Notes: generated by a model not told the origin, from the letters alone. A stretch of 64,000 nt of DNA from Clavibacter sp. VKM Ac-2873 (GCF_015351075.1 NZ_JADKRS010000004.1:285061-349060); one strand, 5' to 3'. Positions 37,415 to 46,772 are shown, numbered from the stretch's first letter. A program made the numbers and translations.

Positions 37415-38095
37415 TCAGACGGAGCGCATGACCGCCACGACCTTGCCGACGACCTCGGCGAAGTCGCCGAGGATCGGCTCGAACGCGCTGTTGCGGGGGA
37501 GCAGCCAGGTGTGGCCGTCGCGCTGGCGGAACACCTTGACGGTGGCCTCGTCGTCGAGCATGGCGGCGACGATGTCGCCGTTCTCCGCGGTCTTCTGCTG
37601 GCGGACGACCACCCAGTCGCCGTCGCAGATGGCCGCGTCGATCATCGAGTCGCCGACGACCCGCAGCATGAAGAGGTCGCCCTTGCCGACGAGCTGGCGG
37701 GGGAGCGGGAAGACCTCCTCCACCATCTGCTCCGCGGTGATGGGGATGCCGGCGGCGATGCGGCCGACCATGGGCACCATGGCGGCGTCGCCCACGGGGG
37801 TCGACGGCTCACCGCTCTCCGCGGCGCCGGTGCCCGGCAGGTCGATGAGGACCTCGAGGGCGCGCGGCCGGTTCGGGTCGCGCCGGAGGTAGCCGGAGAG
37901 CTCGAGCTGGTTGAGCTGGTGGGTCACGCTCGACAGCGAGGCGAGGCCCACGGCATCGCCGATCTCGCGCATGCTCGGCGGATAGCCCTGGCCGGCGATG
38001 GTGCGCTGGATGAACTCCAGGATCGAGATCTGCTTGTCGCTGAGGCTCTTGCGGCGCCTCGTCGCGCCGCCTCCCGCCGCTCGCTCGTCCGTCAT
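37415..38095 (-). CDS. lexA: SOS repressor LexA
   Basis: 226 residues. N-terminal winged helix-turn-helix ([53 protein letters not shown]), linker, then the self-cleavage domain: Ala-Gly site in [12 protein letters not shown], nucleophile Ser in [15 protein letters not shown] and Lys in [14 protein letters not shown] 38095 gives the usual start a few residues before the first helix. Its own promoter carries a LexA box (38236-38251), so it is autoregulated. It is divergent from the LysM gene. Confidence 0.97.
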   Translation of the reverse strand: MTDERAAGGGATRRRKSLSDKQISILEFIQRTIAGQGYPPSMREIGDAVGLASLSSVTHQLNQLELSGYLRRDPNRPRALEVLIDLPGTGAAESGEPSTPVGDAAMVPMVGRIAAGIPITAEQMVEEVFPLPRQLVGKGDLFMLRVVGDSMIDAAICDGDWVVVRQQKTAENGDIVAAMLDDEATVKVFRQRDGHTWLLPRNSAFEPILGDFAEVVGKVVAVMRSV

Positions 38096-38210
38096 GCCAC
38101 GGCCCGCCTCTCGTCGCCGACGCCGCCGCGGCACGTGCGACCCGGCGGGCCGACGCCCTCGCGGGGGCGATGTCGGTGGTGCCCGATGGAATGGACACCA
38201 GGCACTCGAA

Positions 38211-38240
38211 ACTGTATCCAGCCGAGGCACCTCGTACAAA
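38211..38240 (-). promoter_or_regulatory. lexA promoter
   Basis: On the minus strand TTTGTA (-35, within the LexA box) is followed by about 18 bp and TACAGT (-10; + strand ACTGTA at 38211-38216). Transcription would start near 38204, giving a leader of about 109 nt. Confidence 0.5.
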
Positions 38241-38251
38241 CACCTGTTCGA
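38236..38251. promoter_or_regulatory. LexA box of lexA
   Basis: ACAAACACCTGTTCGA matches 10 of 12 fixed positions of TCGAAC-N4-GTTCGA; it overlaps the -35 of the lexA promoter. Confidence 0.75.
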
Positions 38252-38292
38252 GCGTGTCGCGCGTCGGAGGGCCGGATCGAGGCTATGTGGGC

Positions 38293-38321
38293 TTGCGCGG
38301 GGCTCGTTTCGAATGTATGTT
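38293..38321 (+). promoter_or_regulatory. Promoter of the LysM/division-inhibitor gene
   Basis: TTGCGC (38293-38298), exactly 17 bp, TATGTT (38316-38321). The -10 lies inside a LexA box, so LexA binding should block it. Confidence 0.6.
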
Positions 38322-38324
38322 CGG
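38309..38324. promoter_or_regulatory. LexA box of the LysM gene
   Basis: TCGAATGTATGTTCGG matches 10 of 12 fixed positions of the actinobacterial LexA box and covers the -10 hexamer of the divergent LysM gene. Confidence 0.8.
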
Positions 38325-38334
38325 AACACAGCTT

Positions 38335-38368
38335 CGCACCCGGCTCTCCCGGCCGAGAGCCGGGTGCG
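38335..38368 (+). other. Perfect 14-bp hairpin in the LysM-gene leader
   Basis: CGCACCCGGCTCTC / GAGAGCCGGGTGCG with loop CCGGCC begins about 7 nt after the likely transcription start. No T run follows. It could stabilise the 5' end, act as an attenuator, or be read as a terminator from either side. The rest of the 361-bp lexA-LysM gap holds only the promoters and boxes listed. Confidence 0.6.
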
Positions 38369-38456
38369 AGCTGCCCGACCCGCATCGCATGCCGTATCGC
38401 ACTGCACCGCTGAGCGCGTCGCTTCGACGCCCCACCGTCTCGCACGAGAGGTCACC

Positions 38457-38855
38457 ATGAACACCGCAGCAATCGCCCCCGCCGTCAGCATCTCCGCCGT
38501 CACCACCCCCGCAGCTCCCGTCGCGGAGCTCGCCATCGCGCCGCGCACGCGCCTGCGCATCACGCGCCGAGGCCGTGCCGTCCTCACCGCGCTTGTCGCC
38601 GTCCCGCTCGCGCTCGGCGTGGGCCTCGTCGCGCTCAACGGTGGCGCGGCCGTCGCGTCGAAGGACGCATCGGGCACCACCTTCGAGTACGTCACCGTCG
38701 CCAGCGGCCAGTCCCTGTGGGACCTCGCCGAGGAGATCGCGCCCTCGGCCGACCCGCGCGACGTCATCGCGTCGGTCGTCGACCTCAACCGCCTGCCCTC
38801 GTCGGACGTCGCGGCCGGCCAGCAGCTCGCCGTCCCCGCGCAGTACGCGCACTGA
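38457..38855 (+). CDS. LysM-domain SOS-associated protein, likely division inhibitor (Rv2719c/DivS class)
   Basis: 132 residues. A 45-residue cytosolic start, one transmembrane helix ([21 protein letters not shown]) and a single LysM domain ([57 protein letters not shown]) that should face the wall and bind peptidoglycan. Homologues divergent from lexA in Mycobacterium and Corynebacterium are LexA-controlled and delay division after DNA damage. ATG 38457 follows GAGAGGTC. Two elements support the role here: position next to lexA and its own LexA box. Confidence 0.82.
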   Translation: MNTAAIAPAVSISAVTTPAAPVAELAIAPRTRLRITRRGRAVLTALVAVPLALGVGLVALNGGAAVASKDASGTTFEYVTVASGQSLWDLAEEIAPSADPRDVIASVVDLNRLPSSDVAAGQQLAVPAQYAH

Positions 38856-38951
38856 CCGTCGGCGTCGCGTCGCCCGTCTCGGGCGGGCGCTGTCCACGGC
38901 CGCGCTCCCGGTGGCGGCCGGGAACGCGGCCGGTGGGCGGGATGCGATCGG

Positions 38952-38957
38952 TAGCAT
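38952..38957 (+). promoter_or_regulatory. -10 (TAGCAT) for leaderless hisB mRNA
   Basis: TAGCAT ends 7 nt before ATG 38965; the in-frame ATG 38956 overlaps the hexamer and is unlikely to be used. Confidence 0.55.
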
Positions 38958-38964
38958 GGAGCCC

Positions 38965-39573
38965 ATGACCACCCTCGCGCGCACCGCGCACGTCACGCGG
39001 CAGACCAGCGAGTCCAGCATCGACCTCCAGCTCGACCTCGACGGCACCGGCGCCTCCGAGATCACCACCTCGGTGCCGTTCTACGACCACATGCTCACCG
39101 CCTTCGCGAAGCACTCGCTCACCGACCTGAAGGTCACCGCCACGGGCGACACGCACATCGACGTGCACCACACCGTGGAGGACGTGGGGATCGTCCTCGG
39201 CCAGGCCATTCGCGAGGCGCTCGGCGACAAGTCGGGCATCGCGCGCTTCGGCGACGCGCTCGTGCCGCTCGACGAGGCGCTGGTGCAGTCGGTCGTCGAC
39301 ATCTCGGGCCGTCCGTTCCTCGTCCACTCGGGCGAGCCGACGGGCTTCGAGATGCACCTCATCGGCGGGCACTTCACCGGATCCATGGTCCGCCACGTCT
39401 TCGAGGCCATCACCTTCCACGCGGGCCTCACGGTGCACGTCACCGTGCTCGGCGGGCGCGACCCCCACCACATCGCCGAGGCGGAGTTCAAGTCCTTCGC
39501 GCGTGCCTTCCGCCAGGCCAAGGAGCTCGACCCGCGGGTGTCCGGCATCCCGTCCACCAAGGGCGCGCTGTGA
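38965..39573 (+). CDS. hisB: Imidazoleglycerol-phosphate dehydratase
   Basis: 202 residues, the single-function form without the phosphatase domain of enterobacterial HisB. Metal-binding motifs [10 protein letters not shown] and [17 protein letters not shown] (both H-H-x-x-E type), with [15 protein letters not shown] and HLIGGHFTG. Histidine synthesis, 24-carbon-stage Mn enzyme. hisH begins within its stop. hisD and hisC, which usually precede hisB, are not here; the LysM gene lies upstream instead. Confidence 0.96.
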   Translation: MTTLARTAHVTRQTSESSIDLQLDLDGTGASEITTSVPFYDHMLTAFAKHSLTDLKVTATGDTHIDVHHTVEDVGIVLGQAIREALGDKSGIARFGDALVPLDEALVQSVVDISGRPFLVHSGEPTGFEMHLIGGHFTGSMVRHVFEAITFHAGLTVHVTVLGGRDPHHIAEAEFKSFARAFRQAKELDPRVSGIPSTKGAL

Positions 39574-40211
39574 CGCGGCCCTCCGTCGTCGTCCTCGACT
39601 ACGGCAGCGGCAACGTCCACTCCGCCGTCAAGGCGCTCGAGCTGGCGGGCGCGGACGTCGAGCTCACGGGCGACGCGACGCGGGCGCACGAGGCCGATGG
39701 CCTCCTCGTCCCCGGAGTCGGCGCCTTCTCGGCCGTCATGACCGCGCTGCGGAAGGCCGGTGGCGACCGCATCGTCGACCGTCGTCTGGCGGGAGGTCGT
39801 CCCGTCCTCGGCATCTGCGTCGGCATGCAGGTCATGTTCGACCGCGGCGTCGAGCGCGACGTCGACGTCGCGGGACTGGGCGAGTGGCCCGGCACGGTGG
39901 ATCGCGTGCGGTCCGAGGTGCTCCCGCACATGGGGTGGAACACGGTCGAGGTCCCCGAAGGGTCCGCGCTGTTCTCCGGGCTGGAGGAGGAGCGCTTCTA
40001 CTTCGTGCACTCCTACGCCGCACGGACATGGGGCATCGATCCGCTCCCTCCGCTGCCGGCACCTCGCGTCACATGGGCCACCCACGGCGAGCGGTTCGTC
40101 GCGGCCGTCGAGAACGGCCCGCTCTCCGCCACGCAGTTCCATCCCGAGAAGTCGGGAGCGGCCGGGATCCGGCTGCTCGCGAACTGGCTCGGGACACTCC
40201 GCGCCGCCTGA
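39570..40211 (+). CDS. hisH: Imidazole glycerol phosphate synthase, glutaminase subunit
   Basis: 213 residues; class I amidotransferase passing ammonia to HisF. Catalytic Cys in [14 protein letters not shown], His and Glu in [14 protein letters not shown] near the start and LPHMGWN for the subunit interface. GTG 39570 overlaps the hisB stop. hisF, its partner, is not in the window. priA follows after 65 nt. Confidence 0.96.
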   Translation: MTRPSVVVLDYGSGNVHSAVKALELAGADVELTGDATRAHEADGLLVPGVGAFSAVMTALRKAGGDRIVDRRLAGGRPVLGICVGMQVMFDRGVERDVDVAGLGEWPGTVDRVRSEVLPHMGWNTVEVPEGSALFSGLEEERFYFVHSYAARTWGIDPLPPLPAPRVTWATHGERFVAAVENGPLSATQFHPEKSGAAGIRLLANWLGTLRAA

Positions 40212-40276
40212 CGCTCCGCACCCGCACCGCCGTCGCCGACGGCACCGCCCGCACGCCCGATCGATGGAAGGCCCCC

Positions 40277-41026
40277 ATGAGCGAGTTCACCCGCACGCCC
40301 CGTCTGACCCTCCTGCCCGCCGTCGACGTCGCGGGCGGCCAGGCCGTCCGCCTCACGCAGGGCGCCGCCGGCACGGAGACCGGGTACGGCGACCCCGTCG
40401 ACGCCGCCCGCGACTGGGCGGAGCAGGGAGCGGAGTGGCTGCACCTCGTCGACCTCGACGCCGCGTTCGGCCGCGGCGACAACCTGTCGGTCATCTCCCG
40501 CGTGATCCGCGCCATCGACGGCGTGCAGATCGAGCTGTCCGGCGGCATCCGCGACGACCGGTCGCTCGACGTGGCGCTCGAGAGCGGCGCGACGCGGATC
40601 AACCTCGGCACGGCGGCGCTGGAGAACCCCGAGTGGGCCGCCAGCGTCATCGCCCAGCACGGCGAGGCCGTGGCGGTCGGGCTCGACGTCCGCGGGCGCA
40701 CGCTCTCCGCGCGCGGCTGGACGCAGGACGGCGGCGACATCTGGGAGGTGCTCGAGCGCCTCGAGGACGCCGGGTGCGCCCGCTACGTCGTCACCGACGT
40801 CACCAAGGACGGCACGCTCCAGGGCCCGAACCTCCAGCTGCTGCGCGACGTGCTGGAGCGCACCGAGCGCCCCGTCGTCGCCTCGGGTGGCGTCTCGAGC
40901 CTCGACGACATCGCCGCGCTCCGCGAGCTCGTGCCGCTCGGCCTCGAGGGCGCCATCGTCGGCAAGGCCCTCTACGCGGGCGCCTTCACGCTCGGCGAGG
41001 CGCTCGACGTCGCCGGGGATCGATGA
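40277..41026 (+). CDS. priA: Phosphoribosyl isomerase A (bifunctional HisA/TrpF-type)
   Basis: 249 residues; (beta/alpha)8 barrel isomerising ProFAR and, in actinobacteria, usually also PRA for tryptophan. The two catalytic Asp lie in [18 protein letters not shown] and [15 protein letters not shown]; phosphate loops ELSGGIRDD and VASGGVSS are present. Bifunctionality is inferred from the lineage; whether a separate trpF exists cannot be judged. ATG 40277 follows GATGGAAGG. The stop overlaps the SseB-like gene (ATGA). Confidence 0.93.
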   Translation: MSEFTRTPRLTLLPAVDVAGGQAVRLTQGAAGTETGYGDPVDAARDWAEQGAEWLHLVDLDAAFGRGDNLSVISRVIRAIDGVQIELSGGIRDDRSLDVALESGATRINLGTAALENPEWAASVIAQHGEAVAVGLDVRGRTLSARGWTQDGGDIWEVLERLEDAGCARYVVTDVTKDGTLQGPNLQLLRDVLERTERPVVASGGVSSLDDIAALRELVPLGLEGAIVGKALYAGAFTLGEALDVAGDR

Positions 41027-41790
41027 CCGGATCCACCCCGCACGCCGACTCGGCCGGGACCCCCTGGGCCGGCCGCTCGTTCGAGCCGACCCCGTTCCCG
41101 GACGACGACGGCTCCGCGCCGCCCGCCGTCGCGGAGGCGCTCGCGCGGCACGCGCGCGGCGAGGTCGGGCCGGCTGCGGTCGTGGAGGCCCTCCGGGACG
41201 CGCGCCTGCTGATCCCGCTCGTGGCGCGCCTCGGCGAGGAGGGCGAGGGAGCGCACGGCCTGAAGGCCGACAAGAGCGCCGAGCTGTCGATCATCACCGT
41301 CGCCGGTCCCGACGGCCGGAGCGTCATGCCCGTCTTCACGTCCGTCGCGGCGATGGGCAGGTGGAACGCGAAGGCGCGTCCCGTCCCCGCCGATGCCGTC
41401 CGCGTCGCGCTGGCGGCGGCGAGCGAGGAGACCGACCTCGTGGTCGTCGACCCGATGTCGGACACCGAGTTCGTGCTGCGCCGGCCGGCGGTGTGGGCGG
41501 TCGCGCGGTCGCTGCCGTGGATCCCGAGCCCCGAGGATCCGGAGGTCGTCCGGGCTCTCCGGGCGAGCGTCGCCGACGAGCCCGCGGTCGTGGACCTGAG
41601 CGTCGCGCCGGGTGATCCGCGGGCGCGCCTCGAGGGGCCCGAGCTGATGATCGCGCTCGAGCTCATCGACGGCTTGGATCGCGCGGCGTTGGATGCGCTG
41701 ATCGCGCGGTTGCAGGGGGAGTGGTCCCGGAGCGCGGTCCTCGCCGATCGCGTCGACAGCATGGGCCTGCGCATCACTTCCGCGCGCTGA
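41023..41790 (+). CDS. SseB-family protein, function unknown
   Basis: 255 residues. [35 protein letters not shown] and [32 protein letters not shown] are the SseB N-terminal motifs; a longer C-terminal half ([35 protein letters not shown]) is typical of actinobacterial members. It overlaps priA by 4 nt and so is the last gene of the his operon. The role of the family outside secretion gene clusters is unknown. Convergent with the DUF1844 gene. Confidence 0.8.
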   Translation: MTGSTPHADSAGTPWAGRSFEPTPFPDDDGSAPPAVAEALARHARGEVGPAAVVEALRDARLLIPLVARLGEEGEGAHGLKADKSAELSIITVAGPDGRSVMPVFTSVAAMGRWNAKARPVPADAVRVALAAASEETDLVVVDPMSDTEFVLRRPAVWAVARSLPWIPSPEDPEVVRALRASVADEPAVVDLSVAPGDPRARLEGPELMIALELIDGLDRAALDALIARLQGEWSRSAVLADRVDSMGLRITSAR

Positions 41791-41849
41791 GCTGCCGTCT
41801 CGGCTCCTCCGGGAGGCGCTGTCCGGCGCCGTCCCGGAGCGACGGCCGC

Positions 41850-42299
41850 CTAGGAGACGGGCCCGGTGTACTTCTCGCCCGGTCCCTTGCCCACGGCGTC
41901 GGGGTACGGGGACGCCTCGCGGAAGGCGAGCTGGAGGGAGCGCAGGCCGTCGCGGAGGCTGCGCGCGTGCTGGTCGCCGAGCTCCGGGGAGGCGGCGGTG
42001 ACGAGACCCGCGAGCGAGATGATGAGCTTCCGCGCCTCGGCGAGGTCGGTCTGCGTGGCCGGGTCGTCCGCGAGCCCGCACTTGACGGCGGCGGCGCTCA
42101 TGAGGTGCACGGCCGTCGTCGTGATGACCTCGACGGCCGAGACCTCCGCGATGTCCCGCGCGTACTGGTCGGCCACGAAGTCGGCGGTGTCGTCGTCGGG
42201 GACGCCCGCGGCGGCGCCGGTCGCGTCGGCGGGCTCCTCGAAGCGGTGGACGTGCGCGTCGGGCGCGGTCGCCTCGGGATCGGGGGTCGGGTCGGTCAT
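41850..42299 (-). CDS. DUF1844 family protein
   Basis: 149 residues. An acidic N-terminal tail with His and Glu is followed by a helical domain: DIAEVSAVEVITTTAVHLMSAAAVKCGL, DLAEARKLIISLAGLVTAASPELGDQHARSLRDGLRSLQLAFREAS. DUF1844 proteins are conserved next to infC in actinobacteria, with unknown function. ATG 42299 follows AGGAGGACAG on the minus strand. It is divergent from infC across about 370 bp. Confidence 0.85.
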   Translation of the reverse strand: MTDPTPDPEATAPDAHVHRFEEPADATGAAAGVPDDDTADFVADQYARDIAEVSAVEVITTTAVHLMSAAAVKCGLADDPATQTDLAEARKLIISLAGLVTAASPELGDQHARSLRDGLRSLQLAFREASPYPDAVGKGPGEKYTGPVS

Positions 42300-42389
42300 G
42301 TCTGTCCTCCTGCTCGGGGCGGCCGGACGGCGCAGGACCACCGCGGAGCCCATCGGCACCCGCCCTTCCGGGTCGGGGTCGGCGTCTGC

Positions 42390-42395
42390 TATGCT
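42390..42395 (+). promoter_or_regulatory. -10 (TATGCT) for the infC-rpmI-rplT operon
   Basis: TATGCT with TTCCGG 18 bp upstream. RNA would start near 42402, giving a leader of about 270 nt, long enough for ribosomal-protein feedback control. Confidence 0.5.
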
Positions 42396-42401
42396 GATCG
42401 A

Positions 42402-42670
42402 CGGCTCCGGGGCTGTCACAGTCCCGGTTCGAAAGAGGATTGATCTCCCACCCGCGCTTGACCGCCTCCATAGGTTACCGGGTCGATTTCGCTCCCCCGT
42501 CCGCACGGCGCCCCTCACCGGGACCGGAGGACGGGAGCCCCGCACACGCGGGGAATGGGCGTGTTGCCGAGTACGACGTACCGTCGCACCCTGGTGAAGA
42601 ACTCTCCTCGTCTCGAATCCGAGCGGCACGCAGCCGCAGGGCCACCCGAAGACACGAAGAGGAGCAGTCC
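42402..42670 (+). promoter_or_regulatory. Long 5' leader of infC, possible autoregulatory RNA
   Basis: No gene is seen. The leader contains a hairpin CCCCGC-ACAC-GCGGGG (42537-42552) and several GC-rich complementary stretches (for instance around 42500-42535). In other phyla L20 or IF-3 controls this operon through its leader; the actual fold here was not computed. Confidence 0.35.
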
Positions 42671-43256
<586 letters not shown>

Positions 43257-43264
<8 letters not shown>

Positions 43265-43451
43265 GCAGAAGACCCACTCGGGTGCCAAGAAGCGTTTCAA
43301 GGTCACCGGCAGCGGCAAGATCATGAAGCAGCAGGCGGGCATGCGGCACAACCTCGAGGTCAAGTCCTCCAAGCGCAAGGCGCGACTCAACCAGGACCAG
43401 CCCCTGGCCAAGGCCGACATGAAGGTCGCCAAGAAGCTCCTCGGCCGCTAG
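43257..43451 (+). CDS. rpmI: 50S ribosomal protein L35
   Basis: 64 residues, basic: [38 protein letters not shown] and a final KKLLGR, all standard for L35. ATG 43257 lies inside the end of infC with a purine-rich GAGAGAAGAGAA ribosome site, coupling it to IF-3 synthesis. Confidence 0.97.
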
Positions 43452-43497
43452 GCCCCTCGTCGTCCGCGACACCTGAACTCGAATAGGAATCACTGAA

Positions 43498-43890
43498 ATG
43501 GCAAGAGTCAAGAGGGCCGTCAACGCCCACAAGAAGCGTCGGGTCATCCTCGAGCGCGCCGCTGGCTACCGCGGGCAGCGCTCGCGCCTGTACCGCAAGG
43601 CCAAGGAGCAGGTCACCCACTCCCTCGTCTACGCGTACCGCGACCGCCGTGCGAAGAAGGGCGAGTTCCGCCGCCTCTGGATCCAGCGCATCAACGCCGC
43701 CGCCCGCGCGAACGGCCTGACGTACAACCGCCTCATCCAGGGCCTGTCGCTCGCCGGCGTCCAGGTCGACCGCCGCATCCTCGCGGAGCTCGCGGTCCAC
43801 GAGCCCGCGACCTTCGCGTCGCTCGTGCAGACGGCCAAGGCCGCCCTGCCCGCGAACACCTCGGCCCCCAAGGTCGCGGCGAACGCGTAG
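43498..43890 (+). CDS. rplT: 50S ribosomal protein L20
   Basis: 130 residues; binds 23S rRNA early and can repress its own operon. Landmarks: [65 protein letters not shown] and [16 protein letters not shown] 43498 follows ATAGGAAT. Last gene of the infC operon; a hairpin follows 20 nt after the stop. Confidence 0.98.
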   Translation: MARVKRAVNAHKKRRVILERAAGYRGQRSRLYRKAKEQVTHSLVYAYRDRRAKKGEFRRLWIQRINAAARANGLTYNRLIQGLSLAGVQVDRRILAELAVHEPATFASLVQTAKAALPANTSAPKVAANA

Positions 43891-43910
43891 CGCATCCCGC
43901 CCCACCGCCG

Positions 43911-43940
43911 ACGGCGCGTCCCCATCCGGGGGCGCGCCGT
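43911..43940 (+). terminator. Hairpin after rplT
   Basis: ACGGCGCG-TCCCC, loop ATCC, GGGGG-CGCGCCGT. The stem ends directly at the TAGTGT hexamer of the next gene, so terminator and promoter abut. Confidence 0.7.
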
Positions 43941-43946
43941 TAGTGT
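43941..43946 (+). promoter_or_regulatory. -10 (TAGTGT) for leaderless rRNA methyltransferase mRNA
   Basis: TAGTGT ends 6 nt before ATG 43953. Confidence 0.6.
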
Positions 43947-43952
43947 TGGGCC

Positions 43953-44753
43953 ATGCTCGACAACCCCCGCTCCCCGCGTGTCCGTGGCGTCGCCAAGCTC
44001 GCGAAGCGGGACGCGCGCGCCGACACGGGCCTCTTCCTCCTCGAGGGGCCGCAGGCCATCTCCGAGGCGCTCGCCTTCCGACCGGACCTCGTCCAGGAGC
44101 TGTTCGCGACGCCCACGGCCCTCGATCGCTACCCGGACCTGGCGCGCGCCGTCCGCGAGGCGGACGTCGAGGTCGAGTTCGTCACCGAGGACGTGATCGC
44201 GTCCATGGCCGACACGGTCACGCCGCAGGGCGTCGTGGGCGTCTGCCGGCAGTTCCCGACCTCGCTCAAGCAGATCCTGGGCGACGAGCCGCGCCTCATC
44301 GCGATCCTCGAGGAGGTGCGCGACCCCGGCAACGCGGGCACCATCATCCGCGCGGCCGACGCCGCGGGCGCCGACGCGGTCATCCTCACGGGACGCTCCG
44401 TCGACCTCTACAACCCCAAGGTCGTCCGCGCGACGACGGGCTCGCTCTTCCACCTGCCGGTCGCGATCATGCCCGAGCTCGACGCCGTGCTCGAGCGCGT
44501 GAAGGCGGCGGGGCTGCAGGTCCTCGCCGCGGACGTGAAGGGCGACGACCTCCTCGCGGAGCGCACCTCGGGCGGCCTCGCCGGTCCCACGGCCTGGCTC
44601 TTCGGCAACGAGGCGCGCGGTCTCCCGGACGAGCACCTCGCCCTCGCCGACCGCGCCGTCGTCGTGCCGATCTACGGACAGGCCGAGTCCATGAACCTGG
44701 CGACGGCCGCATCCGTCTGCCTCTACGAGTCCGCGTTCGCGCAGCGCGCCTGA
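43953..44753 (+). CDS. SpoU/TrmH-family 2'-O-RNA methyltransferase
   Basis: 266 residues. N-terminal substrate-binding domain (SPRVRGVAKLAKRDARADTGLFLLEGPQAISEAL) and C-terminal SPOUT knot: ILEEVRDPGNAGTIIRAADAAGADAVIL (motif 1), AWLFGNEARGLP (motif 2) and VVVPIYGQAESMNLATAASVCLYE (motif 3). Such enzymes methylate ribose in 23S rRNA (TsnR/RlmB types). The gene follows rplT in actinobacteria (Rv1644 position). Precise target unknown. Confidence 0.93.
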   Translation: MLDNPRSPRVRGVAKLAKRDARADTGLFLLEGPQAISEALAFRPDLVQELFATPTALDRYPDLARAVREADVEVEFVTEDVIASMADTVTPQGVVGVCRQFPTSLKQILGDEPRLIAILEEVRDPGNAGTIIRAADAAGADAVILTGRSVDLYNPKVVRATTGSLFHLPVAIMPELDAVLERVKAAGLQVLAADVKGDDLLAERTSGGLAGPTAWLFGNEARGLPDEHLALADRAVVVPIYGQAESMNLATAASVCLYESAFAQRA

Positions 44754-44762
44754 TCCTCCGGC

Positions 44763-44794
44763 GTCGGACACCTGTCGGGTGCCAGCTGTCTGAC
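44763..44794. repeat. Imperfect dyad upstream of gluA
   Basis: GTCGGACA (44763-44770) and TGTCTGAC (44787-44794): 8-bp arms with one mismatch in a 150-bp gap. It may be an operator or the terminator of the methyltransferase gene. Confidence 0.3.
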
Positions 44795-44891
44795 CGGCGC
44801 TGAGACCGCCCCTGATCGGCGGTAATGCGGCCTACGCGTCACGATGGGGTGACGATGCCGCGCGGAAACGCGGACGAAACACCGTCATGGA

Positions 44892-44897
44892 TATGGT
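44892..44897 (+). promoter_or_regulatory. -10 (TATGGT) for leaderless gluA mRNA
   Basis: TATGGT ends 6 nt before ATG 44904. Confidence 0.55.
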
Positions 44898-44903
44898 GTT
44901 CGC

Positions 44904-45692
44904 ATGGAGCAGAGCCCGACGACGGACCCCGCCTCGCCCGCCGCAGCAGCGGTCGGCGAGCCCCTGGTCGTCGTATCCCACGTGAACAAGCACTTCGGGG
45001 ACCTGCACGTCCTCAAGGACATCTCGACCACGGTGAACCGCGGCGAGGTCGTCGTCGTCATCGGCCCCAGCGGATCCGGCAAGTCGACGCTGTGCCGGGC
45101 GATCAACCGGCTGGAGACCATCGACGACGGCACCATCACGATCGACGGCCAGGACCTCCCGTCCGAGGGCGCTGAGCTCGCGCGCCTCCGCGCCGACGTC
45201 GGCATGGTGTTCCAGTCGTTCAACCTCTTCGCGCACAAGACCGTGCTCGAGAACGTGACGCTCGGGCCCATCAAGGTGCGCAAGCAGGGCAAGGCCGAGG
45301 CGGAGAAGCGGGCGATGGAGCTCCTCGACCGCGTCGGCGTGGCCAACCAGGCGCAGAAGATGCCGGCCCAGCTCTCCGGCGGCCAGCAGCAGCGCGTCGC
45401 GATCGCCCGCGCGCTGGCGATGGACCCGAAGCTGATCCTCCTCGACGAGCCCACGTCGGCGCTCGACCCCGAGATGATCACCGAGGTCCTCGACGTGATG
45501 GTCGGCCTCGCGAAGGACGGCATGACGATGATGGTCGTCACCCACGAGATGGGCTTCGCCCGCAAGGCCGCGGACCGCGTGATCTTCATGGCCGACGGCG
45601 CCATCGAGGAGGACACCACCCCGCAGGCCTTCTTCGACGACCCGCAGAGCCCCCGCGCGAAGGACTTCCTCTCCAAGATCCTCGCCCACTGA
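44904..45692 (+). CDS. gluA: Glutamate/polar amino-acid ABC transporter ATP-binding protein
   Basis: 262 residues. Walker A IGPSGSGKST, Q-loop VFQSFNLFAHKTVLENV, signature [17 protein letters not shown], Walker B LILLDEPTSALDPEM and switch VVTHEMGFARKAADR, the fingerprint of the PAAT (GlnQ/GluA) subfamily. About 20 Ala/Pro-rich residues precede the domain. First gene of a four-gene uptake operon (gluABCD order as in Corynebacterium). Confidence 0.92.
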   Translation: MEQSPTTDPASPAAAAVGEPLVVVSHVNKHFGDLHVLKDISTTVNRGEVVVVIGPSGSGKSTLCRAINRLETIDDGTITIDGQDLPSEGAELARLRADVGMVFQSFNLFAHKTVLENVTLGPIKVRKQGKAEAEKRAMELLDRVGVANQAQKMPAQLSGGQQQRVAIARALAMDPKLILLDEPTSALDPEMITEVLDVMVGLAKDGMTMMVVTHEMGFARKAADRVIFMADGAIEEDTTPQAFFDDPQSPRAKDFLSKILAH

Positions 45693-45730
45693 CGCGCGCG
45701 GGGGGCACGCGCCCTCCCGCCCTCCCGCAT

Positions 45731-45759
45731 CCGGACGCCGCCGAGGCAGGCGCGTCCGG
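45731..45759 (+). other. Hairpin between gluA and gluB
   Basis: CCGGACGC (45731-45738) pairs with GCGTCCGG (45752-45759) in the 156-nt gap. It may protect or shape the processed gluB message. Confidence 0.4.
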
Positions 45760-45848
45760 GCGCCGCACCACGGCACGACCCGCACCACGCACCACGAGCG
45801 ATCCCCATCGCCTCCGTCATCCACCTCACCAGCAGAGAAACGGGAACC

Positions 45849-46772
45849 ATGAAGAACAGGAAACTGACCATCGCCGCGGCCGCCGCGATCGTCGTCGTCG
45901 CCCTCACGGGCTGCGGCGCCGCCGGCAGCGCGTCGAACAGCGGCATCGACGCCGGCACGAACGCCCCCGAGAACGGCGACGGCCCCTACAAGCTCGCGCT
46001 CGCGGAGAACCCGACGTTCGACGAGGGCACCACCATGGCGCGCCTCGCGGCCGCCGGCGAGATGAAGGTCGGCACGAAGTTCGACCAGCCGCTCTTCGGC
46101 CTCGCCGGCCTCGACGGCAAGCCGGCCGGCTTCGACGTCGCCATCGCGGCGCTCGTCGCCAGCAAGATGGGCATCCCGTTCGACGGCATCACGTTCACGG
46201 AGACGGTGTCCGCGAACCGCGAGCCCTTCATCCAGAACGGCTCGGTCGACGCGGTCGTCGCGACCTACACGATCAACGACAAGCGCAAGGAGGTCGTGGG
46301 CTTCGCGGGACCGTACTACGTCGCCGGCCAGGCGCTCATGGTCCTCGCGGACGACACCACGATCAACACGCCCGAGGACGTCCGCGGCAAGCAGGTCTGC
46401 TCCGTCGCCGGATCCACCCCTGCCGCGAACATCGAGGCCACCTACGGCGCGGTCGTCGTGCCGACCGACGTCTACAGCAAGTGCCTCGACCCGCTGCGCA
46501 ACGGCCAGGTGTCCGCGGTCACGACCGACAACGTGATCCTCTCGGGCTTCATCGCGCAGAACGAGGGCGAGTTCAAGCTCGTCGGCGACGGCGAGACCTT
46601 CACCGAGGAGCCCTACGGCATCGGCGTCGCCAAGGACGACGTGGCCTTCCGCACCTTCATCGACGACACGCTGCAGGAGGCCTACGACGACGGCACCTGG
46701 GCGCGCCTGTTCGAGGCGACGGCCGGCACGGTCATCGACACGCCGCAGCCGCCGGCGATCGACCGCTACTAG
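45849..46772 (+). CDS. gluB: Glutamate-binding lipoprotein of ABC transporter
   Basis: 307 residues. Signal peptide with lipobox ALTGC (Cys22). The periplasmic-binding-protein type 2 fold starts at MKVGTKFDQPLFGLAGLDGKPAGFDVAIAALVASKMGI; FTETVSANREPFIQNGSVDAVVATYTINDKRKEVVGFAGPYYVAGQALMV holds the ligand Arg/Asp set, and the C-lobe ends EPYGIGVAKDDVAFRTFIDDTLQEAYDDGTWARLFEATAG. Captures glutamate or a related acid at the cell surface; substrate inferred from the GluB-like family and operon. ATG follows GAAACGGGAACC. Confidence 0.9.
   Translation: MKNRKLTIAAAAAIVVVALTGCGAAGSASNSGIDAGTNAPENGDGPYKLALAENPTFDEGTTMARLAAAGEMKVGTKFDQPLFGLAGLDGKPAGFDVAIAALVASKMGIPFDGITFTETVSANREPFIQNGSVDAVVATYTINDKRKEVVGFAGPYYVAGQALMVLADDTTINTPEDVRGKQVCSVAGSTPAANIEATYGAVVVPTDVYSKCLDPLRNGQVSAVTTDNVILSGFIAQNEGEFKLVGDGETFTEEPYGIGVAKDDVAFRTFIDDTLQEAYDDGTWARLFEATAGTVIDTPQPPAIDRY

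Noticed and set aside
42440..42670. infC starting at an upstream ATG in the same frame
   Set aside because: It would add 77 residues absent from all known IF-3 proteins; AGGAG sits before ATC 42671, which matches the family start.
44763..44794. T-box, glutamine or other riboswitch upstream of gluA
   Set aside because: The gluA -10 hexamer is 6 nt from the start codon, leaving no leader; the dyad lies upstream of the transcription start.
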